Origin: Psychrobacter piscatorii
GTDB lineage: Bacteria; Pseudomonadota; Gammaproteobacteria; Pseudomonadales; Moraxellaceae
Length of the DNA stretch: 64,000 nucleotides
Assembly (NCBI RefSeq): GCF_904846415.1
Contig: NZ_CAJHAR010000005.1
Span: forward strand, 1-64,000
Direction of reading: 5' to 3'
The position numbers and the translations under genes are program-made. Below are positions 49,141-59,106 of the stretch, in pieces (the first letter of the stretch is position 1; every line of letters begins with the position of its first letter). The notes under the pieces were generated by a model. That model was not told where the DNA came from, did not search any database, and was given only the letters and a program-made list of their open reading frames with translations.

Positions 49141-49902
49141 ATGAATTTGAACCGCTTAATACCGAGTAAGCCTAGCCAGTTGGGTAAGCATCCAGATCAA
49201 GAAGTGCTAACAGCGCCAGTTACAATAAGTGTGGGTGTGCCTACTGAAAGAGTCAGTTTTTGGCAGAGTTATGGTTTCTTTGTAGTTGTCACTATATGGT
49301 CAGTGATTTATGTCTTTATGGCCATTTGGGAGTTTTCGACAGGTTATACGGTTACGACAATTGATGAAATTTTAAGAAGTATTCTTGAGCTTTGGTCTCT
49401 TTTAGCTATACCCATGTTGTTTTTCTTTCTGATGACGTATTGGGTGCATCGTGCCTACAAAGGTTTTGTGGTTCCAAATTCATGGGTCGCAAAACGGTTG
49501 ACCTGGCAGCATGTGCCAATTATGGTTATCAAAGAAGATAGCATTAGATTTCTATCTCATTTCTTTATATTTATTGATAATCTACATCATGATCAGATAG
49601 TAAGCTTTGATGATGTTGAAAAGTTTTCTCTAAATCAAAGCAGGTATTCTGGTATTGGTTTTTCAATAATATATAAAAAGCAACATGTTGAAGCTATGAA
49701 AAATGAAGGTAAAAAAATTGACGGCTTGTTAGCTCACAAAAAATTTACATTATATGAGCATTACAATATTTTGAATGGTCAACATTATATTGATCTACGT
49801 GAAATATTAAATATTATGAATACCTTCCATAAGCAGAGAGCTAATAGTATCGAATATTTATCGCAGGATAATCCTGATAATTTAATGGATATTGGCTGGT
49901 AA
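49141..49902 (+). CDS. Unknown two-helix membrane protein inserted in trp operon
   Basis: Protein of 253 residues. Two membrane segments (about 43-65 and 88-108) are followed by a soluble, aromatic and basic C-terminal part (IRFLSHFFIFIDNLHHDQIVSFDDVEKFSL...). No family recognised; the layout faintly recalls YcxB-like proteins. It is clearly richer in A and T than trpB and trpA, which suggests later arrival. A 16-bp hairpin precedes it. trpA follows after 49 bases, so its transcript probably also carries trpA. Confidence 0.8.
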   Translation: MNLNRLIPSKPSQLGKHPDQEVLTAPVTISVGVPTERVSFWQSYGFFVVVTIWSVIYVFMAIWEFSTGYTVTTIDEILRSILELWSLLAIPMLFFFLMTYWVHRAYKGFVVPNSWVAKRLTWQHVPIMVIKEDSIRFLSHFFIFIDNLHHDQIVSFDDVEKFSLNQSRYSGIGFSIIYKKQHVEAMKNEGKKIDGLLAHKKFTLYEHYNILNGQHYIDLREILNIMNTFHKQRANSIEYLSQDNPDNLMDIGW

Positions 49903-49951
49903 AAACATATTTATAAAACCTAAAAACCTATTAAAAATTATAGAGACCACT

Positions 49952-50776
49952 ATGACTAGAATTGAAAGCACTTTTGAAACTTTAAAATCACAAAACAAAA
50001 AAGCTCTGATTCCTTATGTGATGGCAGGCGATCCTAATCCTGCAACGACCGTCGGTCTATTGCATGACTTGGTCAAGCACGGCGCAGATATGATCGAAGT
50101 CGGCTTGCCGTTCTCTGATCCGATGGCAGATGGCCCTGTGGTTGCATTGGCTGGCGAGCGCGCATTGGCAGCAGGTACGAGTACGCGTGATGCGCTAAAA
50201 ATGGTTGCAGAGTTCCGTCAAACCGATACGCAGACGCCAATTATCTTGATGGGCTATCTCAATCCCGTTGAAATCATCGGCTACGACAACTTTGTGGCGC
50301 TATGTGAGCAGTCAGGCGTGGATGGCTTATTGATGGTAGATTTGCCTCCAGCAGAGGCGGGCAGCTTTACGCAGCATTTGACTGACCATTCGATGAATGA
50401 GATTTTCTTGCTATCGCCAACGACGTTGCCTGAGCGCCGTGAGCAAGTATTGACCCATTGCGGTGGCTATATTTATTATGTATCGCTAAAAGGCGTGACT
50501 GGTTCAGCCACGCTAGATACAGACGATGTTGCGACGCAAGTTCAAGCAATCAAAGCAGAAACAGACTTGCCAGTATGCGTCGGCTTCGGTATTCGTGATG
50601 GCGCCTCTGCAAAAGCAATCGGTACTCATGCGGATGGTGTTATCGTTGGTAGTGCATTGGTACAGAATTTTGCAGATATCGATGCCAATGATACCGATGC
50701 GGTAGCAAGTGCTCAGCAAAACATCATGGCAAAAATGGATGAGCTGCGTGCAGCATTAGACAGTCTGAGTGCTTAA
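49952..50776 (+). CDS. trpA: Tryptophan synthase alpha chain
   Basis: Cleaves indole-3-glycerol phosphate to indole and channels it to TrpB. 274 residues: ALIPYVMAGDP, MIEVGLPFSDPMADGPV (catalytic Glu), GVDGLLMVDLPP (catalytic Asp), YYVSLKGVTGSA and VGFGIRDGASA. I start at ATG 49952 (MTRIEST); the longer reading to 49892 would overlap the previous gene. GAGACC is the only ribosome site. Confidence 0.96.
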   Translation: MTRIESTFETLKSQNKKALIPYVMAGDPNPATTVGLLHDLVKHGADMIEVGLPFSDPMADGPVVALAGERALAAGTSTRDALKMVAEFRQTDTQTPIILMGYLNPVEIIGYDNFVALCEQSGVDGLLMVDLPPAEAGSFTQHLTDHSMNEIFLLSPTTLPERREQVLTHCGGYIYYVSLKGVTGSATLDTDDVATQVQAIKAETDLPVCVGFGIRDGASAKAIGTHADGVIVGSALVQNFADIDANDTDAVASAQQNIMAKMDELRAALDSLSA

Positions 50777-51231
50777 TGCTCGTTATCCTAGTATCGCTTT
50801 TATTGAGCTAACAGCGGCATGATGTTTTAAGTATCTAATTGAGACGATTTGATAAAGGTGATAGTTATAAAGACAATAGTTGATTTGAAGTAGTTATTTT
50901 GGGTAATTGGTCTTGAATCGCGAAGTTAGATAACGGGAAGCAATGACTCAAAAACGTTACTGAAAGATGACGTGAAATGACTTTGCTAAATTTAGTTTAC
51001 GAGTGTAAACTAACATGACTATTATATGGCGTCTGATAGCCGTGGTTTGTCAGTGACTAGTTTCAAAAAGCATTTGCCAAAAAGTCTCAACAAGCACATC
51101 ATCTATCAACAAGCACCTAACCGAATGATCGACACGTAAGATTGATACATCAGCGTGTCGCATAATTGCTCATGTTATGACTGGGTTTGACGCTTTGTTT
51201 AGACAACCATTAAACTCTCAATGACAAGCGA
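50777..51231. other. Intergenic region trpA / accD
   Basis: A 455-base AT-rich stretch. A 7-bp CGACACG/CGTGTCG pairing lies near 51130-51160, about 80 bases before accD. I see no gene. Confidence 0.5.
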
Positions 51232-52206
51232 ATGAGCCAACTTGTCAATAAGCCTTTTATGATGGCAAATAATATGACTGATACAGCAACAAAACTCGAT
51301 AATAATACTGCTAAAGCCGAGCTGAACAGCAACGCGGAGAGGCAGTCATGGTTTAACCGTCCTATACCAGGTATCAAGCAGCAATTAACTGCGCAATTGA
51401 CCGCGGTAGAGACTGAACCGTCGACCAAATGCAGCAATTGTCATTCTGTGATTACCAACACCGCACTGATTTTTAACTGCTATGTATGTCCACACTGTGA
51501 TCATCATTTACCAATGAGTGCTCGTGAGCGCTTGAATTGGTTGCTTGATCAAATAGACGGCGAGACAGGGCAAGAATTCACTGCCAAAGATCCGCTGAGC
51601 TTTGTGGATAGTAAGCCATATCCTGCGCGTATGAGCGAAGCACAAGAAAAAACAGGTGAGTCTGAGGCGTTGGTTGCTATGTATGGCAAGCTGCGTAATC
51701 TTGATATCGTCGCTTGTGCTTTTGATTTCCGTTTTATGGGCGGCTCGATGGGGTCAGTGGTTGGCGACCGTTTTGTACAGGCCGCTGAAAGAGCACTTGA
51801 GCAAAAAGTACCGTTAGTGTGCTTTGCTGCTTCTGGCGGTGCGCGTATGCAAGAAGGTCTGTTATCATTGATGCAAATGGCACGCACGGCGGCAGCGATT
51901 GAACGTTTGAGAATCGCTGGCATTCCTTACATCGTGGTATTGACCAACCCTGTCTATGGCGGTGTGACGGCGTCATTGGCCATGCTGGGTGATATCCATT
52001 TGGCAGAACCAAAAGCGATGATTGGCTTCGCGGGTAAGCGCGTGATTGAGCAGACCGTGCGTGAGACATTAGAAGAGCCGTTCCAACGTGCGGAGTTCTT
52101 ATTAGAGCATGGCGTCGTAGATGAAGTGGTGCATCGTCATCAACTGATTGATACCATCTATCGTTTGCTTGCAAAACTGTGCCGCGTACCTAATGTAGAT
52201 GCTTAA
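51232..52206 (+). CDS. accD: Acetyl-CoA carboxylase carboxyltransferase subunit beta
   Basis: Beta subunit of the carboxyltransferase that forms malonyl-CoA for fatty acid synthesis. 324 residues; N-terminal four-Cys zinc finger in CSNCHS and CYVCPHC, then the crotonase-like domain with FMGGSMGSVVGDRF, ASGGARMQEG, TNPVYGGVTASLAMLGD and IGFAGKRVIEQT. The N-terminal 35 residues before SWFNRPIPG are Asn/Ala-rich and longer than in E. coli; later in-frame Met codons at 51259 and 51274 are alternative starts. Confidence 0.96.
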   Translation: MSQLVNKPFMMANNMTDTATKLDNNTAKAELNSNAERQSWFNRPIPGIKQQLTAQLTAVETEPSTKCSNCHSVITNTALIFNCYVCPHCDHHLPMSARERLNWLLDQIDGETGQEFTAKDPLSFVDSKPYPARMSEAQEKTGESEALVAMYGKLRNLDIVACAFDFRFMGGSMGSVVGDRFVQAAERALEQKVPLVCFAASGGARMQEGLLSLMQMARTAAAIERLRIAGIPYIVVLTNPVYGGVTASLAMLGDIHLAEPKAMIGFAGKRVIEQTVRETLEEPFQRAEFLLEHGVVDEVVHRHQLIDTIYRLLAKLCRVPNVDA

Positions 52207-52296
52207 TAAGATGTATGGCTCAGTATCATGAGTCAATTATTGAGTGCATAAACGTCTAGCCGCGTGCTAACATCTACTGCATATGCAAGACCCTCT

Positions 52297-52336
52297 AATA
52301 GCATTTATCGTCATTGCACGGTAAATGCTATTTTTG
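52297..52336 (+). terminator. Rho-independent terminator of accD
   Basis: An AATAGCATTTA/TAAATGCTATT stem of 11 bp (52297-52307 with 52322-52332) followed by TTT. Confidence 0.7.
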
Positions 52337-52392
52337 GTTTTAGCCAACACATATATTTCTACCTCTTATTAAATTTCATATAGGTTTTATTC

Positions 52393-53742
52393 ATGTCTGA
52401 CCTTTTAGCATCTGACCTCAAAAGCCCCAGTGATAACGCTAGCCTAACTCAATGGCTTGATTATATGCAGCAGATTCATGTGTCTGCAATCGATATGGGG
52501 CTATCGCGTGTATTGCCTGTTGCCGAAGCGCTAGGCGTGGTGCAGTCAGCCAAAGATGATGCCTATGTCTTCACTATAGCAGGCACCAATGGCAAAGGCT
52601 CTACGACCGCTGTCATCGCTGAGATGTGTAAAGCCGCAGGTTATAAAACGGCACTATATCAATCGCCGCACTTGAGCGTTTTTAATGAACGCGTGCGTAT
52701 CAATGGCGAGATGGTCAGCGACGAGACGCTGATTGATGCTTTTAGCAAAGTAGAAGCAGCACGTTTAGATTGCGATTTGACCTTGTCATTCTTTGAGATG
52801 ACAACGCTGGCAGCATTACTCATATTTGCTGAGGCAGACTGTGATGTATGGGTGTTAGAAGTCGGATTAGGCGGACGCTTAGATGTGGTCAATATTATTG
52901 ATCCTGATATGGCAGTGATTACTAATATTGGTATCGACCATGTCGACTGGCTAGGTGACAATGTTGAGGACATCGGTCGCGAGAAAGCAGGCATATTGCG
53001 CCAAGGTATTTCTTTAATTTATGGTGCTACTGAAATGCCATCTAGCGTGCAACACGCTATCGATAATAAGCAGGCGACTTGTTATCAAACTGGGCAAGAT
53101 TTTAGCTACCGCGATATTGACTCAACGATTTGGCAATATAGTAATGCGGCAGTTACCTTGCAATTACCACGGCCTGCGCTATCATTGACCAATACTGCCA
53201 ATGCACTATCAGCGGTACTTGCAAGCACCTTGAGTGTCGATATCAGTGCCATCGAGCAGGCATTGCAAACTGTCAAACTGGCAGGGCGCTTTGATTATCG
53301 CGAAAGCCATCATCGCCATTGGTTGTTTGATGTGGCGCACAACGAGCAAGGTGTGGAATTTTTATTAGCGCAGTTATTGCCATTTTGGCAGCAGCATTTG
53401 AGTAAACACGGTAGCCAAGCTGGTAGAGATCTCCCAAAAATCAAAATATTGTTCTCTATGTTGGGTGATAAAGATATCGACAAAGTGGTACAACGTCTGA
53501 CTCAAGCAGGCTTGCCGATTAGTGATTGGTTTATTGCTGAGATTGATTATCCTCGTGCCGCGAGTACCGAGCAGCTACAAGGCGTCTTAACTCAATATGT
53601 GGATAGGGCCAACATATATGAATTCGATGGCTTGCATGCAGCGACGTATGCGGTGATAGCTGATAGTCAGCCACAAGATCTAATCGTCGTATGCGGTTCG
53701 TTTCATACGATTGGAGAGGCGCTCGCTGCACTTACCGTATGA
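52393..53742 (+). CDS. folC: Bifunctional folylpolyglutamate/dihydrofolate synthase
   Basis: Adds glutamate to dihydropteroate and to folates. 449 residues with Mur-ligase fold: P-loop FTIAGTNGKGSTTAVIAE, YQSPHLSVFNERVRING, EVGLGGRLDVVNIID, ITNIGIDHVDWLG, REKAGILR and WLFDVAHNEQGVEF. Its place after accD is the usual one in Pseudomonas relatives. Confidence 0.96.
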   Translation: MSDLLASDLKSPSDNASLTQWLDYMQQIHVSAIDMGLSRVLPVAEALGVVQSAKDDAYVFTIAGTNGKGSTTAVIAEMCKAAGYKTALYQSPHLSVFNERVRINGEMVSDETLIDAFSKVEAARLDCDLTLSFFEMTTLAALLIFAEADCDVWVLEVGLGGRLDVVNIIDPDMAVITNIGIDHVDWLGDNVEDIGREKAGILRQGISLIYGATEMPSSVQHAIDNKQATCYQTGQDFSYRDIDSTIWQYSNAAVTLQLPRPALSLTNTANALSAVLASTLSVDISAIEQALQTVKLAGRFDYRESHHRHWLFDVAHNEQGVEFLLAQLLPFWQQHLSKHGSQAGRDLPKIKILFSMLGDKDIDKVVQRLTQAGLPISDWFIAEIDYPRAASTEQLQGVLTQYVDRANIYEFDGLHAATYAVIADSQPQDLIVVCGSFHTIGEALAALTV

Positions 53743-53990
53743 TCATTTAAGTTAAGGTGGCGCCTGTTTAGTGTTAATCTTAGTACTTGCCTGATAGCAG
53801 ACAGCACGAAAAATATGCTTTATAATCAAAATGATTTGCAAGACTGGCAAAAATAGGTCGGCATGAATTTTGAACACTGATGGCAGTAACTGGCGGTACG
53901 AGGTACTTATTAGCGCAATTATCTATATTGCTGTAAGACAGTCCCTGCGCCGCTCAATCAACCTTATTACCAACTAAGAGACGTAAACGG

Positions 53991-55160
53991 ATGAACTTTT
54001 CGAGACAAGCCTTATTGGGCATTGGGATGATTCTAGGCGGTAGCGTGATGTTATACGCCATGGTGCAGCAGATTGGCGAGAGCAACCAGCCACAGCCAAC
54101 ATCAGCGATGATAGAGAAGCCAACGACCGAGCAAGAATCTCCGCAACCGCTAACGACTGACATCGAGACAGAAAAACGTATTCTTGCGCAAAAGCAAAAA
54201 GAACGTGCTACTCGTGTTGCCGAGCAGGAGAGGCGTGCACAGGAGTTTTTGACAGAACAAGAAGTGGCTGAAGCAGAAGCGTTGGCCAAAGCCCGCGCTG
54301 AAAGCCAGCAGTATGTCAAAAACAGCATGCCAGCTGCTGATGAAAAAAGCGACAGCACAAAGTCCACTCAAGAAACTACTACTTCAGCAGAATCAGCATT
54401 AGCATCGCCCATAACCCCAGAAGCCTCGCAAATCTCAGAAACCTCGCAACAGCAAGAAGCTCAACGACAAGCTGCTGCCAAAAAAGCAGCTGAGGCAAAG
54501 AAACAAGCTGAGGCCAAAAAACAGGCTGAGATTGAAGCCGCTGCTGAAAAACTAGCAGAAAGTAAAAAAGAAGCAGAAGCAAAAAGACAAGCGGACGCTC
54601 AAGCTGCGGCCGAAAAAAAGCGAGAGGCAGCTGAAGCGGCTAAAAATGAACCACCAAAGTCGCCTTCTGATTATCAAGTCAAAAAAGGCGATGGGCTGAT
54701 TAAGCTTGCAAGACAGTACAATATGCCTGTCGAAGTCTTGGCTCAAGCAAATAACATTTCACCATCGACCTCATTACAGCTGGGTCAAAACATTACCATA
54801 CCTTCGCGTAATCAAGTGCAACGTCTGGAGCGAGAAGCTGCTGCTGCCGAGAAAGCAGCTGAGGCTAAGCGAGACGCTCAGCAAAAGCTTCGTGAGGCTC
54901 GTCAAGAAGTGAAAGAAACTGATGCGAAAGGCAGCTTTGGGGTGCAAGTAGCGCTCGCAGATAATCAAGCCAAAGCGGATCAGCTAGCGAAAAAATTCAA
55001 AGAGGCCGGATATCAAGTGAAAACCAGCCCGACCAGTCGCGGTGTACGCGTCATTGTCGGTCCTGAACGTGGAAAGGTCGCTGCATTGGCACTAAAAGAT
55101 AAGATCAATAGTGATTCTAACGTCAATACGAACGGTGCTTGGGTGCTTTACTGGCGTTAA
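53991..55160 (+). CDS. Envelope protein with LysM and SPOR domains
   Basis: Membrane-anchored peptidoglycan-binding protein of 389 residues. One N-terminal membrane segment (about 8-25), then a long Ala/Lys/Glu/Gln-rich helical region (about 50-220), a LysM domain (YQVKKGDGLIKLARQYNMPVE, about 225-270), a second charged helix and a C-terminal SPOR domain (GSFGVQVALADNQ to the end), which binds denuded glycan strands. Position after folC is that of dedD-like SPOR proteins; the LysM is an added feature. Suggests a division or septal role. Confidence 0.88.
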   Translation: MNFSRQALLGIGMILGGSVMLYAMVQQIGESNQPQPTSAMIEKPTTEQESPQPLTTDIETEKRILAQKQKERATRVAEQERRAQEFLTEQEVAEAEALAKARAESQQYVKNSMPAADEKSDSTKSTQETTTSAESALASPITPEASQISETSQQQEAQRQAAAKKAAEAKKQAEAKKQAEIEAAAEKLAESKKEAEAKRQADAQAAAEKKREAAEAAKNEPPKSPSDYQVKKGDGLIKLARQYNMPVEVLAQANNISPSTSLQLGQNITIPSRNQVQRLEREAAAAEKAAEAKRDAQQKLREARQEVKETDAKGSFGVQVALADNQAKADQLAKKFKEAGYQVKTSPTSRGVRVIVGPERGKVAALALKDKINSDSNVNTNGAWVLYWR

Positions 55161-55249
55161 GCTTTAGACTCGCAACTGTCGTCAGAGATTGATGAGTAGA
55201 TAAGTGAGATATTTTCTTTAGTACTGACTTGAGTTATTATTTAATGATC

Positions 55250-55282
55250 AAAACACGACATTCGCTGTCGTGTTTTTTGTTT
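55250..55282 (+). terminator. Rho-independent terminator of LysM/SPOR gene
   Basis: A perfect AAAACACGACA/TGTCGTGTTTT stem with a 5-base loop and T tract. Confidence 0.9.
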
Positions 55283-55451
55283 TATCGTTTGCCGATTGGC
55301 GCAAGCTTGGTTACGATGAGCACCATTTTTATTACTCATTTTTGTATAACCTGTCAGCCTACAAAGGTTGCCCTGTGGTAATCAGCCGATCATTGATTCT
55401 TCAGAGTCGTGGGCGTTAGCTGGTCACTGTTATATTGTATAAGGTAAAACC

Positions 55452-55982
55452 ATGTCATTTGGCGCTATATTTTTAATCTTGGCCGTTGGGTTTTTAGGGC
55501 TGATTACGTTACCAAAACTATTGGCAAAACGTCCAGTCGCAGAGCCTGAACCAAAGCCTGTGCGCGGTGATGAGCTGGCTATCTGGCCATTTGCCCCAAT
55601 GCCAATCATGACCGACACTGAGGTCATATTTTTTAATAAATTAAGAAATGCGCTACCGGAGTATCATATATTTGTGCAGGTTCAGTTGTCACGAATCATT
55701 GAAGCCAATAGTGACGAGACATCCGAGCGCAGCTTTTGGTTCAATCGTATCTGTCGCCAGAGTGTTGATTATGTGATCGTGGATGTTGATGCTCAGACCA
55801 CGCTAGTTGCCATTGAGCTTGATGACTGGACACATAGCAGTAAAGCGCGGCAAAAAGCCGATGATAAAAAAGACAAAGCCCTTGCGAGTGCAGGCATCGC
55901 CATCGTTCGTTTTCATGCTGAGCGTATGCCTAGTGCAGACATGTTGAGATATGAGCTAATGCAGGTGATAGAGAGTTATTGA
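55452..55982 (+). CDS. DUF2726 domain protein
   Basis: Protein of 176 residues with one N-terminal membrane segment (about 2-20) and a DUF2726 domain from about 55. The conserved core DYVIVDVDAQTTLVAIELDDWTH plus ADDKKDKAL and IAIVRFHAE resembles PD-(D/E)xK nuclease-like folds; whether it cleaves DNA is unproven. It has no close partner gene. Confidence 0.8.
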   Translation: MSFGAIFLILAVGFLGLITLPKLLAKRPVAEPEPKPVRGDELAIWPFAPMPIMTDTEVIFFNKLRNALPEYHIFVQVQLSRIIEANSDETSERSFWFNRICRQSVDYVIVDVDAQTTLVAIELDDWTHSSKARQKADDKKDKALASAGIAIVRFHAERMPSADMLRYELMQVIESY

Positions 55983-56219
55983 TGACTTGTTTTCAGCAGA
56001 AAAATGAAATTAGCTGTGTTATGCCCCTTTTTATTGTAACAATACTGTTATATCTGTTTACTTTATAGATAAATTATTTAAATAAGAGTATTATTGCTCC
56101 ATTCAAAAGCAAACTTAAGTTTTCTATTTATTATCAGACTTCTTGACTGAGTTTGTTTTTAATTAGAGCTAACTTTTGCTACTTCTACTCTTTGAAATAT
56201 CTCTATAAAGGACTGTGTG

Positions 56220-57674
56220 ATGAAATTTTTTAAATTGAGTACATTGGCGTTAGCGAGTGTATTAGCGTTAGCAGGCTGTGGTGATGATAGTAACGATTCT
56301 GTTGGCAACGGCGGCAATACACCAGATGTGCCTGTCAAGCCACCTGTTGATAATAGTCTATCGGAGCTTGACCAAGCAAAAGAGATGATTCGTACTGCCA
56401 AGTTATTCGTGAGTGACAACCAAGCAGTCACAGAGGCTTATGAAGGCGCAAGTGATATCCTCACCGACAATCAAAGCACGCGTCTTAATTATACGTTTCA
56501 TATCCCAAGCGATTTGCAAGAGTATATGAAAGAACAAAATCTCTCAAAGCTTACCGCAGCGAATATTATGGCCTTGTCTAATGATCAAGCATTTGACACC
56601 TCGCTGGGTAATATCGTTCTGACACCAGAGTCAGACTTTGTGGCAACACTCAATGCGGATGGGCAGTTTGCTTTGACGGGTACGACCAAAGTGGATGTGC
56701 AAGAGTATAATTATATTTATAACCCAACGACTAAAGTTTACGATGAAACTACGGCTATTGTAGATACTTTTACGACTGTATTTGATGGTTATGAAAATGC
56801 GCTAAGCTCTAATACAAGTACCTCTAACTTCAATGGCAGCTTAGGTTTTGAAAGCATTAAAATTGGTACTGGTATTGATGCGGTTGTTTTGAGTTCGAGT
56901 ACCAAGGGCGCAACAGTTAGTGGACAGTTTAGTGATAAAGTTGTGGTTAATGATGACTTTGATATGAATGATGTCAATGAAGCTGGCATTAAACTAGAGA
57001 AGGCTGTTATCAAATTAGGTAGTCTAAAATTGTCTGCCAATGATAGTACTATTGAAGCAAAAAATTTAGAGTTTGCAGCATTAGATATCAGTAGAAAGTT
57101 GGCAGATAATAGCTTATCTGTCAGAACGATACCTTATAAGATTGCAATAACAGGCAAGTTGACTAAGGCTAAGCCTACTACAGATATAGAGATTACGCTT
57201 AACGCAACTGCTAACGATAATGATATAAAGAAATTTATCACTATTGATGGGGCGGATAATATCGAAGAAGCAGCAGACCAATATGTCGGTATGGAAATCG
57301 TATTGGCGATCAAAGGAAAGGTGACCAAAGAAAGCGCAACGATTATTCCGCTTGATTTCCAAGCCAACCTCAAGCGCACAGCTCGTAATATTATCGAATT
57401 ACAAGGCCTCACAGCCAGCGTAGAAGGTAAAAAGTTATTTGTAAAAGGCCAATCTACTTTAGACAATAACTACGATGTAACTGGTACGCAGTTTACAGTT
57501 GAACAAAATAAAGCGTCGATCACATTAAAGGTTGATGCTGACGGTGACTTCATCAAAGATAGTATGGGCAAGTTAGGCGATATCATGGTTAATGGTAAAG
57601 ACTATGGCGATTTGATGGATAATGATGGCAAAATTACCGCTAAGTTTAATGACAATAGTTTAATAATTCTTTAA
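56220..57674 (+). CDS. Large lipoprotein of unknown function
   Basis: Lipoprotein of 484 residues with lipobox LALAGCGDDS, an Asn/Gly/Pro linker to about residue 45, then a long beta-rich domain of alternating strands rich in Asn, Asp, Thr and Val (GQFALTGTTKVDVQEYNYIY...). ATG 56220 lies 7 bases after AAGGA (56208-56212); the GTG at 56217 is rejected. No family recognised. A strong terminator follows. Confidence 0.8.
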   Translation: MKFFKLSTLALASVLALAGCGDDSNDSVGNGGNTPDVPVKPPVDNSLSELDQAKEMIRTAKLFVSDNQAVTEAYEGASDILTDNQSTRLNYTFHIPSDLQEYMKEQNLSKLTAANIMALSNDQAFDTSLGNIVLTPESDFVATLNADGQFALTGTTKVDVQEYNYIYNPTTKVYDETTAIVDTFTTVFDGYENALSSNTSTSNFNGSLGFESIKIGTGIDAVVLSSSTKGATVSGQFSDKVVVNDDFDMNDVNEAGIKLEKAVIKLGSLKLSANDSTIEAKNLEFAALDISRKLADNSLSVRTIPYKIAITGKLTKAKPTTDIEITLNATANDNDIKKFITIDGADNIEEAADQYVGMEIVLAIKGKVTKESATIIPLDFQANLKRTARNIIELQGLTASVEGKKLFVKGQSTLDNNYDVTGTQFTVEQNKASITLKVDADGDFIKDSMGKLGDIMVNGKDYGDLMDNDGKITAKFNDNSLIIL

Positions 57675-57734
57675 TTGAGCTATGTTCATACCTCACTCTC
57701 AGATGTTTCTATTCATGATTGAGGTATAAAAAAG

Positions 57735-57767
57735 AAAAAAGAGACAGCACCAGCTGTCTCTTTTTTG
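57735..57767 (+). terminator. Rho-independent terminator of large lipoprotein gene
   Basis: An AAAAAAGAGACAGC/GCTGTCTCTTTTTT hairpin with a 4-base loop and T run. It overlaps the start of the longest reading of the next ORF. Confidence 0.92.
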
Positions 57768-57862
57768 TGCCCTTTGACAAATGTGAGAAACCAATGTCAA
57801 CTTCTGCTTCAACTCTATGTCATTTGCTACCTAAAAACATCGTATCATTTCTATATAAACGT

Positions 57863-59071
57863 ATGAGGATGATTATTACACCAACGACTACCAGTATCAT
57901 TGTGTCTGCTATAGTATCTACCTCTGCAATTGCTCAAAGCGATAGGGTTGATAATGATGCCGGTGTGAATTTTTACCTCAATCCACAAACAATAAACTTC
58001 GTAGATGGTAACGCTGAAATAACAGATACTCAGAGTGCTTGGACAGTCATGGCCACTGCGCATAGCCCAACTCAGCCTATATCTGAATTTTTGGACGACT
58101 GGGATGCACCTTTAGACTCAGGTGACCATGCTTATGTACAAGGCCGAGCTTCTTTTGAGATTCGTCCTGCGAATAGTGCGATTAGCTATGGTTTAGGATG
58201 GCGTTATGATTATTTAATGAGCTTTAGTGAGCAGACTGCTAAGGTCTACTGGCAGTATGAAAACCAGCAGCCCCCAAGCACCAGTCAGACTTATCCTTTG
58301 TATTTAGAAGCTAAGCACAATGAAAGAATAGGGGCTAATATTGGTTTTACTAAAAAGGTTTTGCCCAACTGGCAATTAACGACTCGTGCCAACATATGGC
58401 AAGGATTGCATGCTTTAGATGGCAAAATAGTAGGTGATTTGAGTACAATCGGACTACCAGCTAGTGAGGTAACAAATATACGCGACAGCTTAGATGAGAC
58501 GCATGCTGATATCAATTATTATTATGATAAGCCCGCATTAGGCGAAGAAAATCTGGGCTGGAACCCAAACAAGCCTTCAGGATATGGTTATTCGTTTGAT
58601 TTGCAACTGAAAGGCGATCTATCCGAGAATACAAAATTATCTATTGATGCTTACGATGTACTTGGACGCATGTATTGGAAAGAGATGCCAAGTACCCGTT
58701 ATACGTTGGATTACGATATCGATGGTCGACCTTTATATACCATAGAAGGGCAGCTTGATACTGATGATGTCACACAGACATTACCATGGCGGGTAGAGGG
58801 AAGTCTTCAGCACCAAATAAATAATCACTGGCAGCTTGGTCTACAAGGGCAAGTAAATGATATTCAGGATTTATACCAGCTATCGGCAGGTTATCAGACA
58901 GATTATCGTACTTATCCCATGACCATCACAGGACTCATAGAGCCGCAGACGCACGCACTGGGTCTGGCTCTAGACAGTCAATATGGTGGTATCAGACTAC
59001 TGACAGACAGTCTCGATTGGGGCGAGGCTAAGCGCAGTGAAGTCAGCTTATACGGGCAGTATGCTTGGTAG
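57863..59071 (+). CDS. Putative outer-membrane beta-barrel protein
   Basis: Protein of about 402 residues with a Sec signal peptide ending near STSAIAQSD. The body is aromatic and polar with alternating strands and ends in YGQYAW, a terminal aromatic residue typical of outer-membrane barrels. I recognise no family. The start at 57863 (MRMIITP) is chosen because it yields the signal peptide; 57794 is possible and 57719 is excluded by the terminator. A link to the upstream lipoprotein is only suggested by proximity. Confidence 0.65.
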   Translation: MRMIITPTTTSIIVSAIVSTSAIAQSDRVDNDAGVNFYLNPQTINFVDGNAEITDTQSAWTVMATAHSPTQPISEFLDDWDAPLDSGDHAYVQGRASFEIRPANSAISYGLGWRYDYLMSFSEQTAKVYWQYENQQPPSTSQTYPLYLEAKHNERIGANIGFTKKVLPNWQLTTRANIWQGLHALDGKIVGDLSTIGLPASEVTNIRDSLDETHADINYYYDKPALGEENLGWNPNKPSGYGYSFDLQLKGDLSENTKLSIDAYDVLGRMYWKEMPSTRYTLDYDIDGRPLYTIEGQLDTDDVTQTLPWRVEGSLQHQINNHWQLGLQGQVNDIQDLYQLSAGYQTDYRTYPMTITGLIEPQTHALGLALDSQYGGIRLLTDSLDWGEAKRSEVSLYGQYAW

Positions 59072-59106
59072 CTATGATATAAACAAAAGTAGCAGCTCCG
59101 CTCAGA

